From Asaia bogorensis NBRC 16594 (lineage in GTDB: Bacteria; Pseudomonadota; Alphaproteobacteria; Acetobacterales; Acetobacteraceae), in assembly GCF_001547995.1 (NCBI RefSeq), contig NZ_AP014690.1:981001-1045000 (forward strand): 64,000 nt of DNA, in the 5' to 3' direction. The translations under genes were made by a program, and so were the position numbers. This document shows positions 36,415 through 46,237 of this stretch, in pieces (the stretch's first letter is position 1; every line of letters begins with the position of its first letter). Under the pieces are notes generated by a model that saw only the letters and a list, made by a program, of their open reading frames with translations, ran no database searches and was not told the origin of the DNA.

Positions 36415-37239
36415 ATGAAACATTGGCGCATCGATCAGATGGACTGGGATGCCTTTGATGCATCCCGCGTGGACCCGGATCTGATTCCGGTCATCAAGGC
36501 TGCGGCGGTGGTCGAGCGAAACGGGCTCGATTACGCCGTGTACCTCGGGAATGTCTTTGTCGGTGACCCTGATTTCCGGCAGGCAGCGGATAACTGGGCG
36601 GTCGAGGAAGTCCAGCATGGGGATGCGCTGGGCAAATGGGCCATGCTGGCCGATCCGAGCTGGGACTATATGAAGGCGTTCGAGCGTTACCGGGCGACCT
36701 ATCATATCGAGCAGGATGTCGACGCGTCGATCCGCGGGTCGCGCACGGGCGAGCTCATCGCGCGCTGCATGGTCGAAACCGGCACCTCGTCATTCTACAC
36801 TGCTATGGCAGATGCAACGGATGAACCGGTACTCAAGGCCATCTGCAAGCAGATTGCGGCTGACGAATACCGTCATTTCAAGCTGTTCTATGACCACATG
36901 CACCGTTATCTCAAGCGCGAGAAGCTCAGCGTGTGGCAGCGGACAAAGATTGCGCTGGGGCGTGTGACGGAAAGCGAGGATGACGAGCTCGCGACCGCCT
37001 ATTACACCACCAACATGCCTGCCAACACGCCCTATGATCACAAGAAATGTATCGCGGCGTACATGGCGCGGGCGATGGGCTATTATCAGCCCAAGCACAT
37101 CAATCGTGTGACCAGCATGATCTTCAAGACCATCGGCTTCACGCCGCACTCGAAAGTGCAGGTGCTGATTGCCAAGGCGATGTATCAGCTGATCCAGTTC
37201 AAGGCGAAGCGCTTCCGCAAGGCTATCGCAGCCTCGTAA
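36415..37239 (+). CDS. compact acyl-ACP desaturase-like di-iron protein
   Basis: 274 residues from ATG 36415 (AGG upstream). Two di-iron ligand motifs stand out: W-A-V-E-E-V-Q-H-G-D (E-E-x-x-H) and I-A-A-D-E-Y-R-H (D-E-x-R-H), with an E-T-G-T helix between them. The pair closely resembles W-x-x-E-E-x-R-H-G-D and I-A-A-D-E-K-R-H of soluble stearoyl-ACP desaturases. The protein is shorter than the plant enzyme, and a plain ferritin-like oxidase is the alternative. It may desaturate acyl-ACP, but substrate is unknown. Divergent from bioB. Confidence 0.65.
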   Translation: MKHWRIDQMDWDAFDASRVDPDLIPVIKAAAVVERNGLDYAVYLGNVFVGDPDFRQAADNWAVEEVQHGDALGKWAMLADPSWDYMKAFERYRATYHIEQDVDASIRGSRTGELIARCMVETGTSSFYTAMADATDEPVLKAICKQIAADEYRHFKLFYDHMHRYLKREKLSVWQRTKIALGRVTESEDDELATAYYTTNMPANTPYDHKKCIAAYMARAMGYYQPKHINRVTSMIFKTIGFTPHSKVQVLIAKAMYQLIQFKAKRFRKAIAAS

Positions 37240-37337
37240 CGAAAGCGTTTTCTCTCCTACTGAGAATTAAGCCCTCCCGAGCGGGTTTCGTGGTCTAATG
37301 TCAGACGAACGGAACCGACTCAATTGGAGGGCTACCC

Positions 37338-37973
37338 TTGTCGCTCACTTTCACACGCCTTCGCCTTATGGGGGCAGCACTCACTGCGCTCCTCCCCGTG
37401 GCCGCCAGCTTCTGTGTGACATCGGCAATGGCTGATCCCTATTCCCTGCCGATCGCGTCGTCAGGTCCGGTGAGTCTGCCCCCGGTCGCTGATGATGGCA
37501 CGATTGCCGCCCGTCAGCTCGCGGCTCAGGTGGGTCTCCCCCAGTTCACGGCGTCCAGCTGGCGGCCGGGGCTTTTGCGGCACGTCGTGATGTTCCGCTA
37601 CAAGCCGGGGACCACCAATGCCATGCGCGCTGAAATCACCTCGCGTTTCTTGAGGCTTGTGCAGGATTCACGCCGTCCCGACGGGTCTCACCCTGTGCGG
37701 TCGATCGAGATGGGTGTGCAAAACAGCGGCGAAGGCGTGGATGCAGGTTTGCAGCAGGCCTTCATCGTGACTTTCGCTTCAGAAGGCGATCGCAATTACT
37801 ATGTTGGCAAGCCTGTCGTGATGGATCCGGCGTGGTTTGATCCTGCTCATGAGGCTTTCAAGGAATTTGCGGGTCCGTCACTCGAAAAGGTGGTGGTTTT
37901 CGACTTCAACGTGCTGGCTTCTGCGACCCTGGAACCAACTTCGCGCAAGGCAAACACACGGACTCGCCGTTAA
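37338..37973 (+). CDS. exported Dabb (stress-responsive A/B barrel) domain protein
   Basis: 211 residues starting at TTG 37338, with GGAGG at 7-base spacing, so the TTG is well supported. A signal peptide (about 1-32, cleavage after A-M-A) is followed by a linker and a Dabb domain (about 75-190; R-H-V-V-M-F-R-Y-K is typical). Dabb domains form dimeric alpha/beta barrels; exported versions are less common. Basic tail R-K-A-N-T-R-T-R-R. Confidence 0.75.
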   Translation: MSLTFTRLRLMGAALTALLPVAASFCVTSAMADPYSLPIASSGPVSLPPVADDGTIAARQLAAQVGLPQFTASSWRPGLLRHVVMFRYKPGTTNAMRAEITSRFLRLVQDSRRPDGSHPVRSIEMGVQNSGEGVDAGLQQAFIVTFASEGDRNYYVGKPVVMDPAWFDPAHEAFKEFAGPSLEKVVVFDFNVLASATLEPTSRKANTRTRR

Positions 37974-38056
37974 ACAAAATCTGTCATAACGTTGCATGAT
38001 GTGTCCCGCGCCAGAAATGGGCGGGATGGTGTTTAACCTGCTGAAAGTGATGGCTT

Positions 38057-40156
38057 GTGACCGGAAAATTCAAACGTACCACCTCGCTCTGGCTCGGAGC
38101 TGTCAGTGTCATCGCCCTGACTCATCAGGTCCTCCCTGCGGCACATGCGGCCGGTGCCGCTCCTGCAAAGGCCGACGCGTCGGTGAAGCCCTATGACCCG
38201 AGCTGGGGCTTCAACATGTCCGGTATGGACAAGGCCGTTCGTCCCGGGGATAATTTCTTTCAGTATGCCAACGGCACCTATCTGAAGAATGTCGTGATAC
38301 CGGCCGATCGCTCGTCCTTTGGTCCGTTTGTCATCCTGACCGAGACAGCGCATGAGCGTGTGCAATCGATCCTGACCGATGCAGGCAAGCATCCCGCTGC
38401 CGAGCCGAAGACGACCGAGGAAAAGCTGGGGGCGTTTTACGCGACCTTCCTTGACACGGCCAAGGCAGACAAGCTGGGGGCGGAGCCGCTCAAGGCTGAT
38501 CTTGCCACCATCCAGGCTGTGAAGGACCCGTCGAGCCTGGCCCGACTGTTTGGTCAGGCAGCTTCCAACTTCCAGTATTCACCGTTCGGTCTGATGATCA
38601 ACGCTGACGACAACAATCCCGAGCAATATGCATTGTCATTGCATCAGGGGCATCTTGGTCTGCCGGACCGGGATTATTATCTGAAGCCGGATTTTGCCGC
38701 GAAGAAGAAGGCTTATCAGGCCTATATTGCCAAAACCCTTGGCATGATTTCATGGCAGGATGCCGAGCAGACGGCCGCGAAGATCGTCGCGCTCGAAACC
38801 ACGCTCGCGCAGTCGGAATGGTCGCGTACCGAACTGCGTGATCCGGTCAAGGTGTATAACCCGATGACTGTCGACGAACTGGCAAAGAAAGCGCCGGGTG
38901 TCGACTGGACAGCCTTCCTGACGGGTGCCGGTATTCCGGGGGACAAGCTTGGTGCGCGCCGCATCATCATTGGCGAGCCGACTGCCCTGGCCGGTATGGC
39001 CAAAACCCTTGCCGGGGCTGATTATGGCACATTGCGGGCCTGGCTTGCCTTCCATCTTGCGGTCAATGCCTCGCCTTATCTGAGCCACGACTTCGTGCAG
39101 TCATCGTTCGATTTCTATGATCACGAACTCGAAGGGTCGCCGCAGCTTCCGGCTCGCTGGAAGCAGGCCGTGGAGCATACGGAAGACGCCATGGGCTGGG
39201 CGATCGGCAAGGTCTATGTCGACCGGTACTTCCCGCCGGCTGCCAAGGCACGTATCACCGAACTCACTCATGACGTGAAAAACGCCTTTGCAAACCGTTT
39301 GGCACATAATGCCTGGATGGCCCCTGCGACGCGTGAAGCGGCAGGGCGCAAGCTGCAGAATTTCGAAATTCAGGTCGGTTATCCGAACACGTGGCGCAAC
39401 TATGCCGGTCTGACGGTCAAGCCGGGCGACCTGTATGGTAACGGCGCACGTGCGGTGGCCTTCGAGTGGCAATACAACCTTGGTCATCTCGACAAGAAGG
39501 TGGACCGCAACGAGTGGTTCATGACGCCGCAGACGGTGAATGCCTATAACGATCCAAACCAGGTCGAGATCGTCTTTCCGGCAGCCATCCTGCAGCCGCC
39601 CTTCTTTGATCCCAAGGGAGATGCGGCGGTCAATTATGGCGCTATCGGCGGGGTAATCGGTCACGAAATGACCCATTCCTTCGACGATGAAGGGCGTCAG
39701 TACGACGAGCATGGCCGTTTGCACCAGTGGTGGACCCCTGATGACGTCAAGCGCTTCCAGGCGCTGGCCGATCGTTTTGGCAAGCAGTATGACGCGTTTG
39801 AAGTACTTCCGGGCGTACATCTGAACGGCAAGCTGACGATGGGCGAGAACATTGCCGATCTCGGCGGTCTCACCCTGGCGCTCGACGCCTACCACGCGTC
39901 GCTGCATGGCAAGCCCGCACCGGTGGTGCATGGCCTGACCGGTGATCAGCGCGTGTTCCTTGGTTGGGCACAGGTATGGCGCCAGAAGCTCCGCCCTGAC
40001 TCGATCCGCAATCGCGCCGTTACCGATCCTCACTCGGCGCCTGAAGCGCGCGTCAATCTGCCCATGCACAACATCGATGCCTGGTATGATGCCTTTGGCG
40101 TGAAGAAGGGCGACAAGCTCTATCTCGCGCCGGAGGATCGCGTTAAAATATGGTGA
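38057..40156 (+). CDS. M13 family (neprilysin/PepO-like) zinc metallopeptidase
   Basis: 699 residues from GTG 38057. Signal peptide (to about residue 31, A-H-A-A), then the N-terminal M13 domain and catalytic domain. The zinc site is complete: H-E-M-T-H (His536, Glu537, His540) and E-N-I-A-D (Glu597, Asp601). V-N-A-Y is the conserved substrate-binding motif, and the tail motif V-K-I-W ends the protein. Likely periplasmic oligopeptidase. Confidence 0.93.
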   Translation: MTGKFKRTTSLWLGAVSVIALTHQVLPAAHAAGAAPAKADASVKPYDPSWGFNMSGMDKAVRPGDNFFQYANGTYLKNVVIPADRSSFGPFVILTETAHERVQSILTDAGKHPAAEPKTTEEKLGAFYATFLDTAKADKLGAEPLKADLATIQAVKDPSSLARLFGQAASNFQYSPFGLMINADDNNPEQYALSLHQGHLGLPDRDYYLKPDFAAKKKAYQAYIAKTLGMISWQDAEQTAAKIVALETTLAQSEWSRTELRDPVKVYNPMTVDELAKKAPGVDWTAFLTGAGIPGDKLGARRIIIGEPTALAGMAKTLAGADYGTLRAWLAFHLAVNASPYLSHDFVQSSFDFYDHELEGSPQLPARWKQAVEHTEDAMGWAIGKVYVDRYFPPAAKARITELTHDVKNAFANRLAHNAWMAPATREAAGRKLQNFEIQVGYPNTWRNYAGLTVKPGDLYGNGARAVAFEWQYNLGHLDKKVDRNEWFMTPQTVNAYNDPNQVEIVFPAAILQPPFFDPKGDAAVNYGAIGGVIGHEMTHSFDDEGRQYDEHGRLHQWWTPDDVKRFQALADRFGKQYDAFEVLPGVHLNGKLTMGENIADLGGLTLALDAYHASLHGKPAPVVHGLTGDQRVFLGWAQVWRQKLRPDSIRNRAVTDPHSAPEARVNLPMHNIDAWYDAFGVKKGDKLYLAPEDRVKIW

Positions 40157-40332
40157 TTATTGAATCATCATCGTTAACCGGCAGGCTTGTCACCGTATCT
40201 GTGCGATGCGATGGCGAGCGTGCCGTTCCTGAAAGGTGAAGCAGGCATAATGTTTGTCATGCGAGCGGCGAGGGAACAGTCTCCGACAGAAGAGACGACC
40301 AATCCGTTCACAATCCGGAAGTCTGGCGTCTC

Positions 40333-42234
40333 ATGAGGCGCCAGCACGATTTGCACGATTTGCTTACGGTGGCCGCCGCCGTAGCCCGTGCACCAGCGGC
40401 TTATATCGCCCTGCCCGAAAACGGCGGGCATGTCATCGGGACAACCTACGGGGCGCTACCCTTGATGCTCGACGCTCGCGATCCGCCTCAGCGCAGCTTC
40501 ACGCAGGAGGTCCTGTCCCCCCTGGCTGAGCTGGCGCGCGCACCCTGGCACTATGCGTTCCAGATTGCCCTCCCGTTCCTGTTGCCCGACGGGCAGGGCG
40601 AGGGTGTCCTGTGTTTCCTCACACGTCACCTGCTGGACACCGAGGCGACCTCCTTTCGGGAGGGGCTGGATGCGCTTGTCAGGCAGATTGTTCAGGTTCT
40701 GGGGCGTCCCGCCCCAGGGGTAGATGAAGGTGCCACGGGTGAGGCGCGGCCCTCGGGCATCAGCCGTCTCCCGGTCACCCGTATGCCGGGGCGGCTTCCT
40801 TCCATCGAAGATATGCCGGGGATCGGCACGTTCGAGATACGCCACGGCAGCAACATGATCACGCTTTCGGCGGAGTTGCTGCGTATGACGGGCGTTCCGA
40901 CAGGCACGCAGTGCCCGCTGGAGGTGTTCGCACAATGCATGCCCGTCCCCGATACGGATATGCTTCATTTCGGGGAAGGGGCCAGTGATGAGGTCGTCTT
41001 GCCGGAGACCGATTACGCTGTCAGGAACCTGACCGATCACACGCAGAGCTGGGTCAGACGACGCGCCGAGATAGAAGCAGATGATCGCGGTAAACCCTGG
41101 CGTCTGATCGGCACAATTGAGGATATCACGCGCGATCGTATCGCGACCAACCGACTGGCTGCGATGGTCATGCTGGGTGATGCCCTGCGAAAGGTAGACA
41201 CGCCGGACGACGCTTATCTTGCCGCGGCGAGTGCGCTGGGTGACGCTCTGGGTACGGATCGCGCCGGATGTGCCGTCGTGGAGCCGGGCGAGGGAGGATT
41301 TTTCAGTGTGCCGCAGGACTGGCACACCGCCTCTGTGCCGAGCGCCAGCGGTCGCTACCGTCACGATGCCTTTCCGGCAGCCCTTGGCGTGCTCGACCAG
41401 GGTTTGTTGCTGGCGGTGCGCGATGCTCGCGAGAATGTCTGGATACCCTGCATCATGCCCCATTGCGGCGAGAGCGATCAGGTCCGGGCCCAGTTGCTCA
41501 TGCCGATCATGGCACAGGGCAGAATGACGCATTGCCTGTTCGTGCAAAGCTGCACACCGCGTGACTGGTCGGATCAGGAGCTTGCTTTCATGCGTGCTGT
41601 ATCTGACCGTGCGCAGGCAGCTGCGGCGTCGCTTGAGGCCAGAGCCCATCAGCTTACCCTCCATCAGGAACTGGCGCATCGACTCAAGAATACGCTCGCT
41701 CTGGTTCAGGCGCTCGCCAACCAGAGTTTGCGTGGTGTCGAAAACAGGGCAGCGGTGAAGGCTTTCGAGAAAAGGCTGGTTGCCCTCGGTTCTGCGCATG
41801 ATCTGCTCATGCGGCAATCGTGGCAGCGTGGCGATCTTGCCTTGTTGGCCCGGGAAGTGCTCTCACGCATCGCCCCGATCGACCGCTTTCATCTTGCTGG
41901 CGATACAGTGTCGATCGGCCCCAATACGGCCACCACACTCGGTCTCATGCTGCATGAACTCGGGACGAATGCCGCCAAATACGGCGCGCTCAGCGTCGAG
42001 GGTGGAAAAGTCAGTCTTGTGTGGCACATCACGCATGAGTCGGGTCGTGACACCCTGACCCTGCATTGGCAGGAAGAAGGGGGGCCCTCTGTCACGCCTC
42101 CTTCAACCTCGGGTTTCGGGTCACGCTTGTTGCAGGCCGGTTTTGGTCATCAGGGACGTACGACCTTGCGCTATCTACCGACGGGCTGTGATGCTGAATT
42201 TTCAGTGCCGCTGCGTCAGGCGCAGGAGAACTGA
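40333..42234 (+). CDS. HWE-family sensor histidine kinase with PAS/GAF input
   Basis: 633 residues, no membrane helix. N-terminal GAF-like (10-130) and PAS-like (about 155-270) domains are followed by a second GAF (about 285-425). The kinase core has His449 in E-L-A-H-R-L-K-N-T-L and W-Q-R (HWE type), then an HATPase with M-L-H-E-L-G-T-N-A-A-K-Y-G-A-L and G-F-G-S-R-L-L. HWE kinases often answer light, redox or general stress signals; no PhyR/EcfG genes are nearby. No response regulator is adjacent, so the output partner is unknown. Confidence 0.85.
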   Translation: MRRQHDLHDLLTVAAAVARAPAAYIALPENGGHVIGTTYGALPLMLDARDPPQRSFTQEVLSPLAELARAPWHYAFQIALPFLLPDGQGEGVLCFLTRHLLDTEATSFREGLDALVRQIVQVLGRPAPGVDEGATGEARPSGISRLPVTRMPGRLPSIEDMPGIGTFEIRHGSNMITLSAELLRMTGVPTGTQCPLEVFAQCMPVPDTDMLHFGEGASDEVVLPETDYAVRNLTDHTQSWVRRRAEIEADDRGKPWRLIGTIEDITRDRIATNRLAAMVMLGDALRKVDTPDDAYLAAASALGDALGTDRAGCAVVEPGEGGFFSVPQDWHTASVPSASGRYRHDAFPAALGVLDQGLLLAVRDARENVWIPCIMPHCGESDQVRAQLLMPIMAQGRMTHCLFVQSCTPRDWSDQELAFMRAVSDRAQAAAASLEARAHQLTLHQELAHRLKNTLALVQALANQSLRGVENRAAVKAFEKRLVALGSAHDLLMRQSWQRGDLALLAREVLSRIAPIDRFHLAGDTVSIGPNTATTLGLMLHELGTNAAKYGALSVEGGKVSLVWHITHESGRDTLTLHWQEEGGPSVTPPSTSGFGSRLLQAGFGHQGRTTLRYLPTGCDAEFSVPLRQAQEN

Positions 42235-42426
42235 TCCATCGTCGCAGAGGGGGCATGTTCTGCTTGAGCGGTGCACATGCCAGTTCCCTATACGGTCTGA
42301 CCGATCGCGCCGATCATTTCAGCAAAGCGGCGCCCGGCTCTTGCCATTCATGGTATGAAGTGATCGAACACAGGCCTGATGCCTCAACCTCTTCCCGGTC
42401 GTAACGTGCGGCCAAAAGGACTTCTC

Positions 42427-43146
42427 ATGACCACGATCTCCCTCGGCTATCTGGGTACCGCGCTCCATGCTGGTTGCGCCAGCGCGGTTGCTCGCGTGCT
42501 CGATGCGCATGAGGTGGAGGTTGATTTCGTGGACGCCGACGAGCGCGAACTTCCGTCCATGCTGGAGGAAGGGGCGATCGATCTTCTGGTTTCGGCTTGG
42601 TTGCCGCGCGACGCTGCGCTGCTGCAACACGGGATGCGCGTTCTGGGAACGCTCTATCGCCCGTATTACTGCTGGGCGAGCTTCAACGGCCTTTCCCCGA
42701 TCGCGGCTCTCAACGCTCAGGATGTTGACCTTGTGGTGGCGGGCCGCTCGGACGCCGAACGCATGAACGCGCTGTTGGCCCAGACGCCCGGCCTTGACGG
42801 CGTGTCGGTAGAGATTTGCGATGATGCAGGGCTCCACGCTTTCGTACACACGGCGCATGAGGAGGGACGTCGGGTTCTGGTTTTCCTGGCTCAGCCCCAC
42901 GCGCTTTTCAATCACGAAGCATTTCAACCTGTGCAGGATCCGCGCCTGTCCGAGGAAATGGAGGCGTCTTTGCTGGTGCGTGAGGCCGTGGCGGCCTGTG
43001 CCGATCAGGACATGCTCGACGAGTTGTCTGAAATGACATTGGGCAACAAGGTCATGAGTGCGCTCGATTACGCCATTCAGATCGATGGCATGGACCCGGA
43101 AGAAGCTGCCGAGGCGTGGCAGCGCGGTCGTCTCGTCGCACGCTAG
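42427..43146 (+). CDS. glycine betaine-binding-like (OpuAC/ProX) protein lacking a signal peptide
   Basis: 239 residues from ATG 42427 with AAGGA upstream. The protein starts directly with T-T-I-S-L-G-Y-L-G-T, has D-L-L-V-S-A-W-L-P and a Tyr/Trp cluster (Y-Y-C-W-A), and ends with repeating helices (M-D-P-E-E-A-A-E-A-W), which resembles the OpuAC substrate-binding fold. No export signal or transporter genes are present, so it is probably a cytoplasmic sensor or binder rather than an importer subunit. Identification is by overall pattern and is moderate. Confidence 0.6.
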   Translation: MTTISLGYLGTALHAGCASAVARVLDAHEVEVDFVDADERELPSMLEEGAIDLLVSAWLPRDAALLQHGMRVLGTLYRPYYCWASFNGLSPIAALNAQDVDLVVAGRSDAERMNALLAQTPGLDGVSVEICDDAGLHAFVHTAHEEGRRVLVFLAQPHALFNHEAFQPVQDPRLSEEMEASLLVREAVAACADQDMLDELSEMTLGNKVMSALDYAIQIDGMDPEEAAEAWQRGRLVAR

Positions 43147-43346
43147 AGACAGTTCGGCGCCGCGCGCCGATTGTCGGCTCTTGTCACGGGGTATGGTGAC
43201 CTGCCCCGTGAAGGCGTGATAACTCAAGACGATCAGAACCTGAATATCGGGTGTACTGTTTCTGTTTGAGTAATAAATTGAGCGATTTGCCCTTAGGCAT
43301 TCATCTATTATAGGACTGTCTGCGAACAATACAGGCGCAGTAAACT

Positions 43347-44231
43347 ATGTCCTCTTATCCAGATGCAGCTGAACTCCATGAGCGATTCAGGTTGTGCAGC
43401 GATGAGGACTGGCTGAAATTACTCGTTGCGTCGATCCATATGCCGGAGATCGATCATGTCCGTATGCCGGCTTTTCCTGCAGAAGCCTTGCAGCGGGAAA
43501 TTCATGGTCATTCGGGAGAGGTCTCTTTGCATGAGGCCTATATGTTCTTTCGTGAGATCAAGGCTTTTGGTCATTTCACTGACCGGCCCCTGTCAGCCGG
43601 AATGAAGGTGCTGGATTTCGGGTGCGGCTGGGGGCGTATCCTGCGCCTGTTCATGAAGGATATACGCCCTGAAAATCTTTATGGAATTGACTCGACAACG
43701 CGGTTCCTGATGGAGGCGCGCCGCTGCAATCCGGCGCTTAATTTCATGAGCTGCGGCATGGCCCCGCCTGTCCCGTTTATCGACGGCTATTTTGATCTGA
43801 TCGTTTCTTTCTCGGTCTTTTCACACCTCGATGAGTATCTGGCCGGGCAGTGGATTGCCGAGTTCCATCGTCTCCTGGCGCCGGGCGGCCTTGCGATCAT
43901 CACCACGCAAAGCCGCCGATTTATCGATTTCTGTGCGGAACAACGCCTCAAGCGGGCATCTGGCATCAGGTTGGAGCATGGCTGGCATGAGGCCTGCGCC
44001 GACAGCTTCACGGATGAGGCACGGGCTCACGCGCGTTACGACGCTGGCCGGTTTCTTCACGCATCGCCAGTCAGGCGTCCTCATCCGGCGGCCCATTATG
44101 GTGAGGCGATCATCCCGCGCGCCTACATCATCCAGAAATGGGGACATCTGTTCCGCATCATCGAGTTTCTTGACGATCCGGCGCGGGTACCGCAGGTGTT
44201 CATCGTCTTGCAAAAGAACAGAGCGCCATGA
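43347..44231 (+). CDS. class I SAM-dependent methyltransferase
   Basis: 294 residues. SAM-binding motif I V-L-D-F-G-C-G-W-G-R (residues about 89-98), motif II acid Y-G-I-D-S, and the post motif F-D-L-I-V-S-F-S-V-F-S-H-L. An N-terminal helical cap (1-75) probably selects the substrate. The upstream 200 bp are AT-rich compared with neighbours. Stop overlaps the next gene (ATGA), so the pair is co-translated. The substrate is unknown. Confidence 0.85.
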   Translation: MSSYPDAAELHERFRLCSDEDWLKLLVASIHMPEIDHVRMPAFPAEALQREIHGHSGEVSLHEAYMFFREIKAFGHFTDRPLSAGMKVLDFGCGWGRILRLFMKDIRPENLYGIDSTTRFLMEARRCNPALNFMSCGMAPPVPFIDGYFDLIVSFSVFSHLDEYLAGQWIAEFHRLLAPGGLAIITTQSRRFIDFCAEQRLKRASGIRLEHGWHEACADSFTDEARAHARYDAGRFLHASPVRRPHPAAHYGEAIIPRAYIIQKWGHLFRIIEFLDDPARVPQVFIVLQKNRAP

Positions 44232-45130
44232 ACGTTGATTACCCGTCGTATCTGCTACGCGTCATTCTGCGTCGGGCCGTTGCCGGCACAGCCGGTCGGG
44301 CGGCTTTGTGGCCCGTCATTGCAGCGGCCTTGTGTCTTTTGACGCCAGATGCCTGTCTCGGGCAGAGGGCTACTGATGGTGGCGCTCTGCCAGCATCGGA
44401 CATGACGCCCCTGACGCCCGGCGAAGGGCGTGAGGCGATTGGGCAATCGGTCGAGACGATCAGGGTCACGGCGCAAGGCATGGTGCCCCTGTCACAACGA
44501 TACCGGCGCCTGGAACGCATTTTCCGTCGGTTCAACTCCTTCCCTGAGGCGGATCGTGCAGGGTTGACGCTCCATCTGCAGGCTGTGCTCCAGCCCGGAG
44601 ACCGAGCCGCACGGACAACGGGTATGATGATGAAGCTGGGAGAGCGGGTCATTCACCTGTTCCCCGGTCCGCCGCTTGGCACGGATGATGAAATCGTCGT
44701 GCCTCATGAGGCAGCACTCTGGGAGGCCGATCCGGCAATCTACGCACGGCTCAAGCCCGGTGAGCGTCTGAATGTCGGCTTCTTCTTCACGGTGACGCCT
44801 GCGGACAGGCAGCATTTCACCCGGCGGCAGGCTTTGAAGTGGCTGGCGCAGCTTGATGGCTGTGTCGAGGATGAAGGTGGATTTCTTGTGGCCCTGTTGC
44901 TGCCAGATACGCACAGGCTGGGTGTCGATGTCGCGCCCGGTAGCCGTTTCATTGTGCGGGAGGGCGGTGTGGAGCGGCTGCTGGTCGATAATCAGGGCAG
45001 TACGCCCTATCCCTATGTCTTTCGCCCTCAGGACTTCGGGAAGGATGCTGCGTTCAGCGCAACCAGACCGCTCAGTCGGGTCGTGATGACCCTTCCTTTC
45101 GCCCTGCGTGGCGACCTCACAGCAAAGTAA
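44228..45130 (+). CDS. exported protein of unknown function coupled to a methyltransferase
   Basis: 300 residues; ATGA overlap with the methyltransferase. N-terminal signal sequence (about 25-45, cleavage near L-G-Q) and a mature domain without membrane helices, with R-Y-R-R-L-E-R-I-F-R-R-F-N-S-F-P and repeated short beta strands. I do not recognise the family. Two isolated Cys residues flank the C-terminal region. Likely periplasmic. Confidence 0.6.
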   Translation: MNVDYPSYLLRVILRRAVAGTAGRAALWPVIAAALCLLTPDACLGQRATDGGALPASDMTPLTPGEGREAIGQSVETIRVTAQGMVPLSQRYRRLERIFRRFNSFPEADRAGLTLHLQAVLQPGDRAARTTGMMMKLGERVIHLFPGPPLGTDDEIVVPHEAALWEADPAIYARLKPGERLNVGFFFTVTPADRQHFTRRQALKWLAQLDGCVEDEGGFLVALLLPDTHRLGVDVAPGSRFIVREGGVERLLVDNQGSTPYPYVFRPQDFGKDAAFSATRPLSRVVMTLPFALRGDLTAK

Positions 45131-45246
45131 CGATTTGACAGGAAGCCGTTGCCTCCGCCATCACGCGGGTCAGAATAGTCCCTGGTCCTTGTGCCGGGGC
45201 AGGAGGGCCGCGGCGCAGGTGCCAAGGCGTGAATGAAGGTACGGTC

Positions 45247-46218
45247 ATGTCAGTTCATGCGTTCGTGTTTCCCGGTCAGGGCAGCCAGTCCATCGGGATG
45301 GGACAGGGCCTCTACGAGGCTTTTCCGGCGGCGAGAGAGGTTTTTCAGGAAGTTGACGATGCGCTTGGTGAGCATCTGTCCAAACTGATCTTCACCGGCG
45401 AAGCTGCCGACCTGACCCGCACCGAGAATGCGCAGCCAGCATTGATGGCCGTCTCTATGGCTACGGTGCGGGTGCTTGAAAGTGAGGGTGGCTTCAGGCT
45501 CGCAGACAAGGCGACCGTCGTGGCTGGTCATTCGCTGGGTGAGTATTCCGCCCTTGCCGCCGCAGGTGCGCTGGGTATTGCCCAGACTGCAACACTGTTG
45601 CGCCTGCGTGGACTGGCCATGCAGGAAGCCGTGCCAGCAGGCGAGGGTGGCATGGCTGCCCTGCTCGGCGTCGAGGCTGAACTGGCGCAGGAGATCTGTG
45701 CCGAGGCGGCGCGTCTGATGGTTGAGGGTGAGGCCGATCGTCACGAGACAATCGAACTTGCTAATGACAATGGCGGTGGCCAGATTGTTGTGTCTGGCCG
45801 GCTTTCTGCGGTCGAGCGCGCCATTGCAGTGGCCAAGGCCAAGGGGGTGAAGCGCGCCGTGATGCTGCCCGTTTCCGCGCCGTTCCATTCATCCCTCATG
45901 GGGCCGGCGGCCGAACGCATGGCCGAGGCTCTGGAACGCGCTGAGATTGCGACCCCGGTCATTCCTGTCATCACCAACGTTACGGCGGCAAAGAATACCG
46001 ATGCGTCGCGCGTTGCTTCCCTGCTGGTGCAGCAGGTGACGGGCTCGGTGCGGTGGCGTGAAAGTGTCCTGGCCATGGCGGCTATGGGCGTCACCTCGCA
46101 GGTCGAGCTGGGCGCAGGCAAGGTGCTGACCGGTCTGGTACGGCGCATTGCTCCTGACATGACGGCCCGTAATGCCGGAACCCCTGAAGAAATCGAGGCG
46201 CTGCTGCGTGACCTCTGA
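45247..46218 (+). CDS. fabD: malonyl-CoA:ACP transacylase
   Basis: 323 residues from ATG 45247 (AAGG at 7-base spacing). Loads malonate onto acyl carrier protein. The nucleophile is Ser96 in G-H-S-L-G-E-Y; F-P-G-Q-G-S-Q at the N-terminus and the Q-L-type oxyanion residues are present, and the catalytic His sits in A-P-F-H-S. fabG starts 19 bp downstream, so fabD-fabG-acpP-fabF are in the usual order. Confidence 0.96.
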   Translation: MSVHAFVFPGQGSQSIGMGQGLYEAFPAAREVFQEVDDALGEHLSKLIFTGEAADLTRTENAQPALMAVSMATVRVLESEGGFRLADKATVVAGHSLGEYSALAAAGALGIAQTATLLRLRGLAMQEAVPAGEGGMAALLGVEAELAQEICAEAARLMVEGEADRHETIELANDNGGGQIVVSGRLSAVERAIAVAKAKGVKRAVMLPVSAPFHSSLMGPAAERMAEALERAEIATPVIPVITNVTAAKNTDASRVASLLVQQVTGSVRWRESVLAMAAMGVTSQVELGAGKVLTGLVRRIAPDMTARNAGTPEEIEALLRDL

Positions 46219-46237
46219 AAGCGTGGAGAAGAAAACG

